Assembly: GCF_003265705.1 (NCBI RefSeq)
Contig: NW_020312817.1
Coordinates: 47,099,627 to 47,163,626, forward strand
Direction: 5' to 3'
Source of the DNA: Callorhinus ursinus
Taxonomy: Eukaryota; Chordata; Mammalia; Carnivora; Otariidae
Length of the DNA stretch: 64,000 nt
Of the stretch, positions 63,775 to 64,000 are shown piece after piece. The position numbers and the translations under genes are program-made. Each line of letters starts with the position of its first letter. The stretch's first letter is position 1. The notes under the pieces were generated by a model, which saw only the letters and a program-made list of their open reading frames with translations, was not told the origin of the DNA and ran no database searches.

Positions 63775-64000
63775 TAGTCTAGGCTATGATGCAATAACAT
63801 AACAAAATTTTAGTGGGTTGAAACAACAAAGGTTCATTTCTCCCTTATGCTTACACTCCACACTTTTCAGTGGAAAGGTCTGCTTCTCTTAGTCACTCAG
63901 GGACCCTAGGCTGGCAGAAGCCTCACCTTCTCATCATGAGGTATCAGGTTTCACTATCACAGGAGATGAGAGGGTAGTGTTGCAGGGATCCATGTCAGCA
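63775..64000 (+). mobile_element. Ancient mammal-wide repeat running off the edge
   Basis: GCAATAACATAACAAAATTTTAGTGGGTTGAAACAACAAAGGTTCATTTCTC, AGTCACTCAGGGACCCTAGGCTGGCAGAAGCC and CATCATGAGG recall a frequent old interspersed repeat that begins with 'gtggcttaaaacaacaa..tttatttctc'. I cannot name it safely; it continues beyond the window. Confidence 0.45.

Overview
The window is AT-rich mammalian nuclear DNA with no protein-coding gene that I can support. It reads as intergenic or deep-intronic sequence filled with transposable elements. The lineage signal is strong: 25 tRNA-derived carnivore SINEs (Can-SINE/SINEC), recognised by the head GCGCCTGGGTGGCTCAG, the internal GGTCATGATC block, a CT-rich body and an AATAAATAAA..TCTT tail. 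One complete LINE-1 also has a carnivore-type 3' end. The SINE bodies match the type I associate with arctoid carnivores (bear, panda, seal, mustelid). The canid SINEC_Cf head (CCCTGGGTGGCGCAG) and the felid-type body are absent. Assignment to Caniformia/Arctoidea is an inference from SINE type; I cannot name a species.

Layout. 1-20 kb: a dense mosaic of SINEs (12 of 13 on the minus strand) inserted into old minus-strand L1M/L1ME fragments (4.7-7.7, 8.9-12.2 kb), with L2, MIR and MER20 copies between 12.3 and 20 kb. 20-27 kb: mostly single-copy sequence with one L2, one L1ME remnant, and a candidate conserved non-coding stretch near 24.4-24.6 kb. 27.16-34.26 kb: a structurally complete L1 on the minus strand, 27176-34247, bounded by a perfect 13-bp target-site duplication. 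It has a 1.9-kb 5' UTR (GC-rich promoter end, a roughly 250-bp tandem duplication, a nested SINE), broken ORF1, broken ORF2 and a two-block 3' UTR. 34.3-38.8 kb: L2, a solo LTR-like element with CCAAT, TATA and AATAAA signals, two MIRs, and a strong G-quadruplex motif. 38.8-45.3 kb: five SINEs including an inverted pair, an L1M 3' end, and a second LTR-like element. 45.3-55.4 kb: a SINE-free stretch with MIR, L1ME, L1MA-like and hAT remnants, GATA and CA microsatellites, and a 64-bp L1 micro-insertion with perfect 15-bp TSDs. 55.4-64 kb: seven SINEs (two side by side), a TG microsatellite, an L1 3' end, an MLT1-like MaLR LTR split by a SINE, and an ancient mammal-wide repeat at the right edge.

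Nothing here forms a gene system or pathway. The most informative content is the retrotransposon record: the full-length L1 supplies a dated, nested stratigraphy, and a 64-bp insertion at 53.2 kb carries the same 3' end. I found no convincing undescribed system; the best second-look items are the L1 structural oddities, the micro-insertions, the perfect inverted repeats, the G4 motif and a few single-copy stretches that look constrained. Repeat boundaries were set by eye and from target-site duplications; family names for old repeats are from memory of consensus sequences.
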